A DNA stretch of 64,000 bases, from the NCBI GenBank assembly GCA_009838845.1, contig VXRD01000139.1, forward strand, positions 1 to 64,000. The letters run 5' to 3'. The position numbers were made by a program, and so were the translations under genes. How positions within the stretch are numbered: position 1 is the first letter of the stretch; each line of letters opens with the position of its first letter. Positions 53,978 through 63,306 of the stretch are shown piece after piece. This DNA is from Gemmatimonadota bacterium. GTDB taxonomy: Bacteria > Latescibacterota > UBA2968. The notes beneath the pieces are model-generated. The model saw only the letters and a program-made list of their open reading frames with translations. It ran no database searches and was not told the DNA's origin.

Positions 53978-54997
53978 ATGAACGGATATCGGATTGGAAT
54001 TGTAGGATGTGGTGGGATAGCACATCGGCACATTGCGGGATATCGGAAAGTCGCGCACGACCTGGGAGAAGTCGTCGCAGGATGCGACATAGACAAAGAG
54101 CAACTAAATAGATATTGCGACCAATACGACATACCCAACCGCTTTACAAATGCGGCAGACATGATCGCATCGGGAGAAGTCGATGTCATCAGCCTGTTAA
54201 CACCCCCTGCTGTGCGCCATGACGTAATCTTTCCCGCAATTGAAAAAGGTATCCATCTCCTCGTCGAAAAACCATTCGGCGAAACATTGTGCGATGCAGT
54301 CTCCTTTGTCGAAGCAGCGGAAAAAGCGGGCGTAACCCTGGCGGTAAACCACCAACTGGGATTCATGGAAGATGTCGTCGCAATGCGCGACATCATCAAC
54401 TCGGGTGAAATTGGCGACATACGTTATATATCGCACGACGAATTAAAAAATCGGACGCGAGTGCGCGGGTGGCGAAGCCGGGAACAGCGCCTGGAAATCA
54501 GTATCTTCAGCATCCACCTCATCGACCGCATCCGCACACTGGCAGATAGCCCACCCCAAAGCGTATCAGCCGTAACCCGCCATTGGAATCCAGACGTCAA
54601 AGGCGAAACCTTTACCAGCCTGACAGTACAATTTGAAAATGGCGTCGTCGGCACCATGATCTCCAACTGGCACGGCTTAACCCTATCGGAATGTCGATTG
54701 CGCGTAGATGCCACAAAAGGCTCGGTAATATCCGTCAAAAAAGTCGTACTTGACGACACAGCCACATTGCACATCCATCCCCTGAACGGAAAAAAGGAAA
54801 CACGCGAATTCCATCGCGAAGGGGCTTTCACGCACGCAATGGGTGAAAGCATGAATCACCTGATGGACTCCGCGCGGCGCGGCGCAGAACCCCTGCACAG
54901 TGGGCGAGGAAATTTATACACCATGCAAATCGTCGATGCGACCTATTTATCGGCGCAACGCGGCGGACAAATGGTAGAAGTAGCGGAAATAAAATAA
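53978..54997 (+). CDS. Gfo/Idh/MocA family oxidoreductase
   Basis: A 339-residue NAD(P)-dependent oxidoreductase. The dinucleotide motif is IGIVGCGGIAHRHI (6-19); LVEKPFGETLCDA contains the EKP catalytic-site lysine; the mid-protein LAVNHQLGFMEDV matches the family HQxRF region. These enzymes oxidise or epimerise sugars and inositols. It is separated by 11 bp from the sulfatase upstream and 16 bp from the PhyH gene downstream, both in the same operon. It probably handles a monosaccharide released from the glycan. Confidence 0.9.
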   Translation: MNGYRIGIVGCGGIAHRHIAGYRKVAHDLGEVVAGCDIDKEQLNRYCDQYDIPNRFTNAADMIASGEVDVISLLTPPAVRHDVIFPAIEKGIHLLVEKPFGETLCDAVSFVEAAEKAGVTLAVNHQLGFMEDVVAMRDIINSGEIGDIRYISHDELKNRTRVRGWRSREQRLEISIFSIHLIDRIRTLADSPPQSVSAVTRHWNPDVKGETFTSLTVQFENGVVGTMISNWHGLTLSECRLRVDATKGSVISVKKVVLDDTATLHIHPLNGKKETREFHREGAFTHAMGESMNHLMDSARRGAEPLHSGRGNLYTMQIVDATYLSAQRGGQMVEVAEIK

Positions 54998-55013
54998 TAC
55001 TGGAGGAATAGCA

Positions 55014-55814
55014 ATGACCACAGACTGCCCCACAACCCCTGAAGATATCGCGCAATATCAAAAAAAGGGCTTCATCAGCTATCCCAACTTCTTCAATTCC
55101 GAAGACCTCTGGGAACTCGCAGACGCACTCGACCACGCCGTAGCAATCAACCGCGCCAGAATCAAAGGCGCAGAAAACGCGGGACGAGGCAGACCCGAAT
55201 ACGAACTCGTATTCAATCAAATGGTCAACCTCTGGACCGACTATGCAGGCGCGCGAAAAATCGCCCTGAACAAACGCCTCGCAGAATCCGCCCGCCGACT
55301 ATCACAAGCCAAACAAATCCGCATCTATCACGACCACGCACTCATAAAACCACCCGGCGTCAAAAGCCGGGAAACCAACTGGCACCAGGACTTCCCGTAC
55401 TGGTCTGGCATGGACCGTCCGGGCGCACTCTCCGCCTGGATCGCAATCGATGATGTCTATATCGAAAACGGCTGCATGCACTTCGTCCCCGGAAGCCACA
55501 AATTCGGCAAACAAGAAAGCGTGAGCCTGACCACTCAGGGCGAAAGCATCGTCCAAAAAATGCAAGAACGCGGCCACAAAGTCGCCGAACCCGAAACCAT
55601 AGAACTGCCAGCCGGCGGCGTCACCTTCCACCACGGATGCAACTTCCACTATGCGGGACCAAACCTCAGCGACAAACCCCGCCGCGCATTTGCCATCATC
55701 TACATTCCCGACTACGTCCTCTTCACCGGCAAAAATGACGCAGCGGGCGCGCAAGAAGAAATGGAAATCGGCAAACCCTGGGAACACCCCCTGCATCCCG
55801 TAATCGCCGGATAG
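55014..55814 (+). CDS. PhyH-family 2OG-Fe(II) dioxygenase
   Basis: A 266-residue protein with a GGAGGA ribosome binding site. The iron triad is intact: H-Q-D in NWHQDFPYW, with the distal histidine in CNFHYAGPN. VPGSHK and RRAFAIIYIPD (2OG-binding arginine) are present. It is the first of two unlike PhyH genes that run into the third sulfatase. A 12-bp gap separates it from the next PhyH gene. It is expected to hydroxylate a substrate in the cytoplasm. Confidence 0.9.
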   Translation: MTTDCPTTPEDIAQYQKKGFISYPNFFNSEDLWELADALDHAVAINRARIKGAENAGRGRPEYELVFNQMVNLWTDYAGARKIALNKRLAESARRLSQAKQIRIYHDHALIKPPGVKSRETNWHQDFPYWSGMDRPGALSAWIAIDDVYIENGCMHFVPGSHKFGKQESVSLTTQGESIVQKMQERGHKVAEPETIELPAGGVTFHHGCNFHYAGPNLSDKPRRAFAIIYIPDYVLFTGKNDAAGAQEEMEIGKPWEHPLHPVIAG

Positions 55815-55826
55815 AGGAGGCTCAAA

Positions 55827-56789
55827 ATGTTGACCCGTGAACAATGTGAATCATACCAGCGCGACGGCTATCTCTTAGTCCCCGACCTATTCTCAAAAGA
55901 GCAACTGGCACCCGCGCTCGCAGTCGCAGAACAAAATGCTTACGGCAAATCTCACGAAGAATTCAACGCCGAAATAGATGCCCATCCCGAAATCGCAGAA
56001 ACACTCATCAGACCAAAAGGCCGCCGCAGCTTTGGCGGACCCCGTGCGGAGTTTCACGACATTCCTACGGGAATTGACGCCATTGACCGCACCCTTGAAC
56101 ACGAACCCTTTTTAGACGCCCTCTCCCAACTCTTAGACACACCCGACATGCACTACCACCACGGCTTTGTCTATGCCCGCAGCGGCCGCTTGGACCGGGG
56201 AACCCCTAAAGAACCCTGGCAGGGCTTCCACATCGACTGGGCAAAACCCATGCTACCCCCGCACCCGGAATGGCAACGCTACGGCCATATCCAGGCCTGG
56301 GTTTATCTGACCGACAACGACGCAGACTGCGCCCCGGTCCGCGTATTGCCCGGTGCACACAGCAAAATGAACAAACTCATCCGCGACCCACTCGGCACAG
56401 AACACGCATCTTATCGCTTTGACGACATCCGCAAACTCCCTTACAAATTCGAACCCGTCACCGCCACGGGAAAAACCGGAACCGTACTCTTTTACAGCTC
56501 ACACACGCCCCATTCAGCACAGGCATTCACCAACCCCAGAAAACAGCGCGCAGTCCTCTTCTACGCAGTGGGCCGCAGAGACACCAGCACCTGGACACTC
56601 ACGGAAAAACGGGACATACAAGAACGCGGACGACTGCGCCCCTTCTTGACAAAAACCACCGCAAGAGTACGCAGCCTCTTTGGCTGGCCCAATCCCGGCG
56701 ACGACTTCTATACACCAGAAACGCTTAACCTCATCAAAAACGCCTATCCAGAAATGGACCTCAGTCCATATAAGGAATCTCGCCTATGA
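55827..56789 (+). CDS. PhyH-family 2OG-Fe(II) dioxygenase
   Basis: A 320-residue protein starting after GAGGAGG. The metal site is H-I-D in GFHIDWAKP with the distal histidine in [14 protein letters not shown] replacing the more common PGSHK, and RAVLFYAV holding the arginine. A longer C-terminal tail ([16 protein letters not shown]) is present. It overlaps by 4 bp the start of the next sulfatase gene, the third PhyH-to-sulfatase coupling in this operon. It is not closely similar to the preceding PhyH. Confidence 0.9.
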   Translation: MLTREQCESYQRDGYLLVPDLFSKEQLAPALAVAEQNAYGKSHEEFNAEIDAHPEIAETLIRPKGRRSFGGPRAEFHDIPTGIDAIDRTLEHEPFLDALSQLLDTPDMHYHHGFVYARSGRLDRGTPKEPWQGFHIDWAKPMLPPHPEWQRYGHIQAWVYLTDNDADCAPVRVLPGAHSKMNKLIRDPLGTEHASYRFDDIRKLPYKFEPVTATGKTGTVLFYSSHTPHSAQAFTNPRKQRAVLFYAVGRRDTSTWTLTEKRDIQERGRLRPFLTKTTARVRSLFGWPNPGDDFYTPETLNLIKNAYPEMDLSPYKESRL

Positions 56790-58528
56790 TAGAACGCCCC
56801 AATGTAATCCTGATCTTAACCGACGATCAAGGATATGGGGACTTGAGTTGCACGGGCAATCCCGTATTGCAAACGCCACACCTGGATCAATTATACGACC
56901 AGAGCGTGCGCCTGACCGACTATCACGTAGATGCCATGTGCTCGCCCACAAGAGCCGCGCTCATGACCGGGCGATATGCCGCGCGCACCGGCGTATGGAG
57001 CACCCTGCGGGGCCGGTATATCATGCGCCGGGACGAAATCACCATCGCCGACGTATTTTCAGACTCGGGCTATCGCACCGGCATCTTTGGCAAATGGCAT
57101 CTGGGCGACAACTATCCCTATCGCCCTTTTGACCGGGGATTTCGGGAATCCCTGAGCTTTGGCGGCGGCGTAGTTGGAGAAATCCCGGACTACTGGGACA
57201 ACGACAACTTTACCGCAACATATCTCCGAAACGGCACACCCGAACAGCACGCCCGTTATTGCACAGACGTATGGTTCAACGAAGCCATGCAATTTATGGA
57301 GGCGGATGAAACCCCATTCTTCTGCTACATCTCCACCAACGCCCCCCATGGCCCGTTCAACGTACACGAAAAATACAGCGCACCTTATTTACAACAGGGA
57401 ATACCGAAACAGCGCGCGCGATTCTACGGCATGATCGCAAACATCGACGAAAACATCGGGCGCCTTCGCCAGTGGCTCTCAGACAATGACCTGACAGAAA
57501 ACACCATACTCATCTTCATGGGAGACAACGGCACATCCATGGGAACCGGAATAACCGCGGATGGATATCCAACAGATGGATATAACGCGGGCATGCGCGG
57601 CAAAAAAACGTGGGTCTATGACGGCGGCCATCGCAACGCGTGTTTCATACACTGGCCCGCCGGAAAACTGACAGGCGGTCGCGATATCGAACCTGTAACC
57701 GCACACATCGACATCTTGCCCACACTGATCGACCTCTGTGAACTGAATCCACCAGACGTAAAATTCGACGGCACCAGCCTCACACCCCTATTGAACAACG
57801 CCTATAGCAACTGGCCCGAGCGCACCCTATTCGTACACCAGCAGCAAATCGACCACCCCAAAAAACACAAAGACTTCGCCGCCATGACCGACCGCTGGCG
57901 ACTCGTACACACGGGAACATGGCGTGCGCCACAACACGAACTATTCGACCACAAACGCGACCCCGAGCAAAAGCGCGACATAGCAGAACACCATCCCGAC
58001 ATCGTAAAAACACTGTGCGAAGACTATGAAAATTGGTGGACTGACATCTCCCAGCGATTTGGCGAATACAGCGAAATCCCAATCGGATCAAATCGCGAAA
58101 ACCCCACAACACTGACCGCACACAGTTGGCATGGAAAAGAAGGGATCTACAGCCAGCGGCATGTGCGCCAAAAAGAGCGAGACAACGGATACTGGGCCAT
58201 CGACATTGAACAAGATGGAGAATACGAATTCGAACTACGACGCTGGCCCGTTGAAATCGACACACCGATCTGCGCCGCACTACCCGGCAGAACAGGCGTC
58301 CCTTATGTAGATGATTTATTACCGGGAGAAGCACTCGCCATCAAAACAGCAAAATTGCAAGTAGGCGACATCGTCCAACAAAAAGCAGTAGGTGAAAGCG
58401 ATACCTGCGTTGTCTTTCATCTATCACTCAAGGCAGGCTCAACCCGCGTACAGACCTATTTTGACGATGGCATTGACGCGCCCCCCGGTGCCTACTATGT
58501 TTATGTAAAGAGAATCAATCCCGCTTAG
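56786..58528 (+). CDS. Arylsulfatase A-like type I sulfatase
   Basis: A 580-residue sulfatase, the longest of the four. [16 protein letters not shown] is the typical arylsulfatase A start, and CSPTR (Cys52) is the formylglycine site with ALMTGR after it. [18 protein letters not shown] is the classical second motif, and IFMGDNG holds the metal site. About 110 extra C-terminal residues form a beta-rich domain ([10 protein letters not shown]...). No signal peptide. It starts inside the PhyH stop codon (ATGA overlap) and ends 26 bp before the sulfotransferase gene. Confidence 0.95.
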   Translation: MIERPNVILILTDDQGYGDLSCTGNPVLQTPHLDQLYDQSVRLTDYHVDAMCSPTRAALMTGRYAARTGVWSTLRGRYIMRRDEITIADVFSDSGYRTGIFGKWHLGDNYPYRPFDRGFRESLSFGGGVVGEIPDYWDNDNFTATYLRNGTPEQHARYCTDVWFNEAMQFMEADETPFFCYISTNAPHGPFNVHEKYSAPYLQQGIPKQRARFYGMIANIDENIGRLRQWLSDNDLTENTILIFMGDNGTSMGTGITADGYPTDGYNAGMRGKKTWVYDGGHRNACFIHWPAGKLTGGRDIEPVTAHIDILPTLIDLCELNPPDVKFDGTSLTPLLNNAYSNWPERTLFVHQQQIDHPKKHKDFAAMTDRWRLVHTGTWRAPQHELFDHKRDPEQKRDIAEHHPDIVKTLCEDYENWWTDISQRFGEYSEIPIGSNRENPTTLTAHSWHGKEGIYSQRHVRQKERDNGYWAIDIEQDGEYEFELRRWPVEIDTPICAALPGRTGVPYVDDLLPGEALAIKTAKLQVGDIVQQKAVGESDTCVVFHLSLKAGSTRVQTYFDDGIDAPPGAYYVYVKRINPA

Positions 58529-58554
58529 GGGTCTAAAAAAAAAGGAGTCTATCA

Positions 58555-59820
58555 ATGGCATCACGCGTAACGGGTGTTCCCCGACCGGTTGGTATATCTG
58601 TTTACGATCCCGATCGCAGTTGGAATGGATATACGGTCTATGCTGGCGGTGAGATAATTGACATGAACGGCAATCTGGTAAAGCATTTTGATTTATCACA
58701 ACTGGGCAAAATAATGCCTGGGGGGTATATACTCGGTGACCGGCGTTACAACGGCCCCCGCATGGAACGGGGGCGCGAACTCGTTCAGATAGATTGGGAT
58801 GGGAATGAAGTCTGGCACTACAATAAAACTGAGCAAATCGAAATTGATAAGAAAAAAATCTGGTCCGCCAAGCAACACCACGACTTTGAGCGCGAGGGCA
58901 GTCCAACCGGGTATTATGCGCCGGGTTTAGATCCCATCATAGAAGGCGGAAATACAATAGTGCTCGCAGCAAGAGAAGTGGAAAGGCCACATATCGCACC
59001 CGGAGTACTGCATGGCGATTGTATTTTGGAAGTAAATTGGAACGGTGACACCGTGTGGGAATGGCAAAGCGTGGATCACTTTGATGAAATGGACTTTAGC
59101 GAAGAAGCAAAAAATGCGATTTACCGGGGAGGGCGTGTCGGAGCAGATCCTTATGACTGGGTACACTCCAACAGTGTATCCTATTTGGGACCAAACAAAT
59201 GGTATGATGCCGGTGATGAGCGATTTCATCCAGATAATTTTATCTGGGATGGACGACACACCAACACAATCGCAGTAATCAGCAAAGAGACTGGTAAAAT
59301 CGCGTGGAAAGTCGGACCGGATTATTCACTGACGTCTGAACTGCGGGCATTGGGCTGGATCATTGGACTGCATCACGCGCATATGATACCAAAAGGCTTG
59401 CCCGGCGAAGGAAATATCCTGGTATTCGACAATGGCGGGGCTGCTGGATATGGCGCACCGAATCCGGGTGCTCCGAACGGGAGGATGAACGCGGTAAGAG
59501 ATTATTCTCGTGTGGTAGAATTCGATCCGGTAACACTGGAATTCGTGTGGGAGTATTCCGCGCTCAAGGCGGATGGCGACCGGATCCGCGCCTGCCGTTT
59601 TTATAGCCGACCGTGGAGTTCTGCACAGCGCCTGCCCAATGGCAATACACTGATTTGCGAAGGGGCAGGAGGTCGGCTTTTTGAAGTAACTCCCGAACTC
59701 GAAATTGTATGGGAATTTATCAGCCCCCACGAAACGTGCTATCGCGCTTATCGCGTGCCATACGAGTGGATCCCACAACTGGACAAACCAGAGGAAATAG
59801 CTATTGACGTTAAAGAATAA
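58555..59820 (+). CDS. Arylsulfotransferase (ASST) family protein
   Basis: A 421-residue beta-propeller-type protein with repeated W-x-W/WEW turns (VWEWQS, IAWKVG, FVWEYS, IVWEFIS) and the conserved GLHHAHMIP and SSAQRLPNGNTLICEG blocks, which carry the histidine nucleophile region of aryl-sulfate sulfotransferases. Such enzymes transfer sulfate from phenolic sulfates to other phenols without PAPS. Known members are periplasmic, but no signal peptide is visible here. It lies between an arylsulfatase A-like gene and the enolase-superfamily gene, so sulfate may be moved rather than released. It has AAAAGGAG upstream. Confidence 0.8.
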   Translation: MASRVTGVPRPVGISVYDPDRSWNGYTVYAGGEIIDMNGNLVKHFDLSQLGKIMPGGYILGDRRYNGPRMERGRELVQIDWDGNEVWHYNKTEQIEIDKKKIWSAKQHHDFEREGSPTGYYAPGLDPIIEGGNTIVLAAREVERPHIAPGVLHGDCILEVNWNGDTVWEWQSVDHFDEMDFSEEAKNAIYRGGRVGADPYDWVHSNSVSYLGPNKWYDAGDERFHPDNFIWDGRHTNTIAVISKETGKIAWKVGPDYSLTSELRALGWIIGLHHAHMIPKGLPGEGNILVFDNGGAAGYGAPNPGAPNGRMNAVRDYSRVVEFDPVTLEFVWEYSALKADGDRIRACRFYSRPWSSAQRLPNGNTLICEGAGGRLFEVTPELEIVWEFISPHETCYRAYRVPYEWIPQLDKPEEIAIDVKE

Positions 59821-59830
59821 AGGAGCACGA

Positions 59831-60967
59831 ATGAAAATCACCGATCTACACGTCATGCGTATGGGCACACCGGGACACGGTGGAACAAACTGGACATTTG
59901 TAAAAATCGAAACCGACGCCGGCATATACGGATTGGGCGAAGCCAGTTTGCAATACAAGGACGAAGGACTAATAGCGGAATTTGGGGCATTCAAGCGATA
60001 TTTAATCGGCAAAAACCCCTTTGAAATCGAACGACTATGGACATCTCTATATCGGCGCGTCACCTGGTCTGGCGGACCCGTAACCACCAGTGCCATCAGT
60101 GCCATTGACCTCGCCCTATGGGACATCAAAGGCAAAGCACTCGGCGTACCCGTATATGAATTACTCGGCGGCAAATCCCACGACAAAATACGCATGTACG
60201 CCAACGGCTGGCCCAGAAAGGGAAACACCCCCGAAGGCATCTTCGAAGGCGTAAAACAGGTCGTAGATCAAGGCTATACAGCCCTGAAATTCTATCCCTT
60301 TGCCGGAGAACAAGTCGCAAAAATCGACCGCATAGAACACGGCGTCGCGCTCGTAGAAGCCGCGCGAGAAGCCGCCGGACCGCAAGTCGAAATCGGCATT
60401 GACATACGCGCACGGTTAAACATCTGGAGTGCGCGCCGGGTCGCACAAGCACTCGAACCATACAACATCGCCTGGATGGAAGAACCCATCTTATGGGACA
60501 ACCCCGAAGCCCTCGCGCAATTTGCCCATGAAGTGCGCGTACCCATTGCAACGGGCGAACAACTGTACACCCGATGGGGATTCCGCGCACTATTAGAACT
60601 GAACGCCGTGGGCATCATCCAGCCGGACATCTGTCACGCGGGCGGCATCACCGAACTGAAAAAAATCGCGGCAATGGCCGAAACATATTACGTAACCGTA
60701 GCCCCACACAACTCCAACGGACCAATCTCCACCATCGCCAGCCTGCATCTGGACCTCTGCATACACAACAGCCTGATGCAGGAAATATTCCTATCGTCCA
60801 TCGGCCTCTACAACGAAGTCCTCACACAACCCATCGAAGTAATCGACGGCCATTGCGTACCCCCTGAGGGACCCGGCTGGGGCGTAGATTTAAAAGCAGA
60901 TATCCTGGCAAAATACCCCCCAAAACCATTTACACCCATAGAATCAGAGCCTTATGTAGAATTTTGA
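59831..60967 (+). CDS. Enolase-superfamily sugar-acid dehydratase (MR/MLE type)
   Basis: A 378-residue mandelate racemase/muconate lactonising type enzyme from ATG 59831 with AAAGGAG 6 bp upstream. The capping domain has GLGEASLQYK; KFYPF holds the general base; metal ligands lie in GIDIRARL, WMEEPI and TGEQLY; DICHAGGITE and the catalytic histidine in VAPHNSNGPIS are present. This is the galactonate dehydratase-like pattern. It would dehydrate an aldonic acid such as fuconate or galactonate, which fits the downstream fucosidase. It starts 10 bp after the sulfotransferase stop. Confidence 0.9.
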   Translation: MKITDLHVMRMGTPGHGGTNWTFVKIETDAGIYGLGEASLQYKDEGLIAEFGAFKRYLIGKNPFEIERLWTSLYRRVTWSGGPVTTSAISAIDLALWDIKGKALGVPVYELLGGKSHDKIRMYANGWPRKGNTPEGIFEGVKQVVDQGYTALKFYPFAGEQVAKIDRIEHGVALVEAAREAAGPQVEIGIDIRARLNIWSARRVAQALEPYNIAWMEEPILWDNPEALAQFAHEVRVPIATGEQLYTRWGFRALLELNAVGIIQPDICHAGGITELKKIAAMAETYYVTVAPHNSNGPISTIASLHLDLCIHNSLMQEIFLSSIGLYNEVLTQPIEVIDGHCVPPEGPGWGVDLKADILAKYPPKPFTPIESEPYVEF

Positions 60968-60992
60968 TAATCTACTTTCCACAGGAGAAACC

Positions 60993-62408
60993 ATGGCAAT
61001 ACAACTACCCGAAGGACCTTTTAAACCGAACTGGGACTCACTCTCAAATTATCGCGTCCCCGACTGGTACCAGAACGACAAATTTGGCATCTTCATCCAC
61101 TGGGGCGTGTATGCGGTACCCGCTTATGGAAGCGAATGGTACCCCCGCAACATGTATCAACAAGGCACCAGAGAATTCGCGCATCACAAAGCGACCTATG
61201 GCGAACACAGCAAATTTGGATACAAAGACTTCATCCCCATGTTCAAAGCGGAAAAATACGACCCCGACCACTGGGCAGACTTATTCCGCAAAGCCGGTGC
61301 CCGCTTTGTCGTCCCCGTAGCCGAACATCACGATGGATTTGCCATGTACGACACCGACCTATCGGACTGGTGCGCGAGCAAAATGGGGCCCAAACGCGAC
61401 CTCATTGGCGAACTCGCCGAAGCCGTACGCAAACAATGGCTGATATTTGGCCTATCGACACACCGCGCAGAACACTGGTGGTTCATGGATGGCGGGATGC
61501 AATTTGACTCCGACGTACAGGACGGACAATACGCGGGCTTATACGGACCCGCGCAGCCGAGAGACAGCCAGCCCAACGAAGAATTCTTAGACGACTGGCT
61601 CGCGCGCACCTGCGAACTGGTCGATAAATACCACCCGCAAATCGTGTGGTTTGACTGGTGGATACAAGAACCCGCTTTCGCGTCTTACGTACAGCGTTTT
61701 GCAGCCTATTATTACAACCGCGGAGCCGAATGGGATCGCGGTGTCGCGATCAATTACAAACACGATACCTTTCCCCCAGAGGTCGCAGTTTACGACATTG
61801 AGCGTGGACAATTAGACGACATCAACCCGCACTTCTGGCAAACCGACACCTGTGTGGCGAGAAAATCCTGGGGATATATCGAAGAAGAACGGGGATACAA
61901 AAGCGCCTCGCAACTAATCGGCGACCTCGTGGATATCGTAAGCAAAAACGGCGCGCTCTTGCTCAACGTGGGACCGCGCGCAGATGGCACAATCCCCGAA
62001 GAAGAAGAGGCCCTATTGCTCGCAATCGGCAAATGGCTCACCGTAAACGGCGAAGCGATCTACGACTCGCGCCCCTGGAAAGTATTTGGCGAAGGTCCCA
62101 CAGAAGTCACAACAGGTTCATTCACCGACACAAAGCGACAGATGTTTGGCGAACGCGACATCCGCTTCACCACGCGAGGGGATATCCTCTACGCAACCGT
62201 ATTGGCAATACCTGAAAAAGATGAAGTGACGATCCAATCGCTCGGCTCCTCCCTGCGTCTGCTAACCAAACAAATCGACAAAGTCGAACTGTTGGGAGCA
62301 GGAACGTTAAAATGGTCGCAAACAATGCGCGGACTAAAAGTCCAACTCCCCGCAGAAAAACCATGCGACCACGCGCTCGTCTTAAAAATCACGCCAGTGT
62401 CTGATTGA
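60993..62408 (+). CDS. Alpha-L-fucosidase, GH29
   Basis: A 471-residue GH29 fucosidase. KFGIFIHWGVYAVPAYGSEW is the family opening; AEHHDGFAMYDT binds the sugar; the nucleophile aspartate is in IVWFDWW; and LLLNVGPRADGTIPEEE ends the barrel, followed by a beta-sandwich C-terminal domain. It should release fucose from fucosides inside the cell because it has no signal peptide. It is consistent with sulfated fucan or fucosylated host glycans as substrate. It follows the dehydratase gene by 25 bp. Confidence 0.95.
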   Translation: MAIQLPEGPFKPNWDSLSNYRVPDWYQNDKFGIFIHWGVYAVPAYGSEWYPRNMYQQGTREFAHHKATYGEHSKFGYKDFIPMFKAEKYDPDHWADLFRKAGARFVVPVAEHHDGFAMYDTDLSDWCASKMGPKRDLIGELAEAVRKQWLIFGLSTHRAEHWWFMDGGMQFDSDVQDGQYAGLYGPAQPRDSQPNEEFLDDWLARTCELVDKYHPQIVWFDWWIQEPAFASYVQRFAAYYYNRGAEWDRGVAINYKHDTFPPEVAVYDIERGQLDDINPHFWQTDTCVARKSWGYIEEERGYKSASQLIGDLVDIVSKNGALLLNVGPRADGTIPEEEEALLLAIGKWLTVNGEAIYDSRPWKVFGEGPTEVTTGSFTDTKRQMFGERDIRFTTRGDILYATVLAIPEKDEVTIQSLGSSLRLLTKQIDKVELLGAGTLKWSQTMRGLKVQLPAEKPCDHALVLKITPVSD

Positions 62409-62416
62409 GGCATCCA

Positions 62417-63199
62417 ATGACATCCGATCACATACACTGGTCATTTCAGTACGATGGCAGAAGTCAGACTCCGCATTTTGGCAAGCAATTGATCGAAATA
62501 CTAAATAGAGACACTACGCCAGCATCTCAAAAAAAATACACCGTCCTCCCGAACTACTGGAAAGGATACAAAGGGCGTGGCGGTGGAGAACCCATGCGCG
62601 ACCTGACAATTGGCGAAGTAGTAATCAACCGGAAGCGCGAACCATCGAAAAACTGGCATTACGACATCCAATTTCTCAACACCACAAGCGGCGAAAATCT
62701 GCACCTCGACTTCTATTGTGCGGACGACGACCTCTGCACCCTGCGAGACACCTGGCGCGTAATAGCGACCAATGGTGCAGGAGATAAATATCGCCAATTC
62801 ACCTGTGAAGGACGCATCACATCACAGGGAATCACACTCGTCGTCAACAACACAACCCTACCCATCGGTCATCTCGAAAACACCCACCCCATCACCTGCA
62901 ACTGGACGCTATTCGACGTCATCCCAAAACTCGCACACCAGTTAAAATCTTCCGGCGAAAAAATCTCCCTCACAATCCTGGAAGACCTCGAAAAAGTCCG
63001 CACACCCGCACACATCGGCTACATGGAAGACTGCACTCTACCACTCGGCGACAGAACCCTGAAACTCTCCGGCTTCTTCGTCTATGGCACGGGCATGCTA
63101 CCCTCGTACTGGTGGATGGATCAACAAAGACAGGTCATCATCGCATCAACCACATTCCAAACCTTTGTGTTAGAAGGCCAGGTACATGACCAACAATAG
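62417..63199 (+). CDS. Hypothetical protein
   Basis: A 260-residue protein that I do not recognise, from ATG 62417. It is beta-strand rich with many aromatic residues (HIHWSFQYDGRS, NWHYDIQFLNTT, GFFVYGTGMLPSYWW), suggesting a lipocalin-like or jelly-roll barrel. No signal peptide or membrane segment is visible. It lies 8 bp behind the fucosidase gene, so it belongs to the operon and may bind or modify a released sugar or lipid. No catalytic motif is evident. Confidence 0.7.
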   Translation: MTSDHIHWSFQYDGRSQTPHFGKQLIEILNRDTTPASQKKYTVLPNYWKGYKGRGGGEPMRDLTIGEVVINRKREPSKNWHYDIQFLNTTSGENLHLDFYCADDDLCTLRDTWRVIATNGAGDKYRQFTCEGRITSQGITLVVNNTTLPIGHLENTHPITCNWTLFDVIPKLAHQLKSSGEKISLTILEDLEKVRTPAHIGYMEDCTLPLGDRTLKLSGFFVYGTGMLPSYWWMDQQRQVIIASTTFQTFVLEGQVHDQQ

Positions 63200-63260
63200 A
63201 ACGGATAGAGAGACTACGTATATAGGTAGATGAACTACTACAATCTGTCTAAGCACGATG

Positions 63261-63290
63261 TATTCGTTGATTCGTCTATTCGTTGATTCG
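63261..63290 (+). repeat. Direct repeat, two 14-bp units
   Basis: TATTCGTTGATTCG occurs twice in a row (63261-63274 and 63277-63290), separated by two bases. It lies just before the last sulfatase, in the only gap above 60 bp within the operon (63200-63306), and may be a regulatory or insertion-scar element. Confidence 0.6.
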
Positions 63291-63306
63291 CTTCAGGAGA
63301 CGCGGC

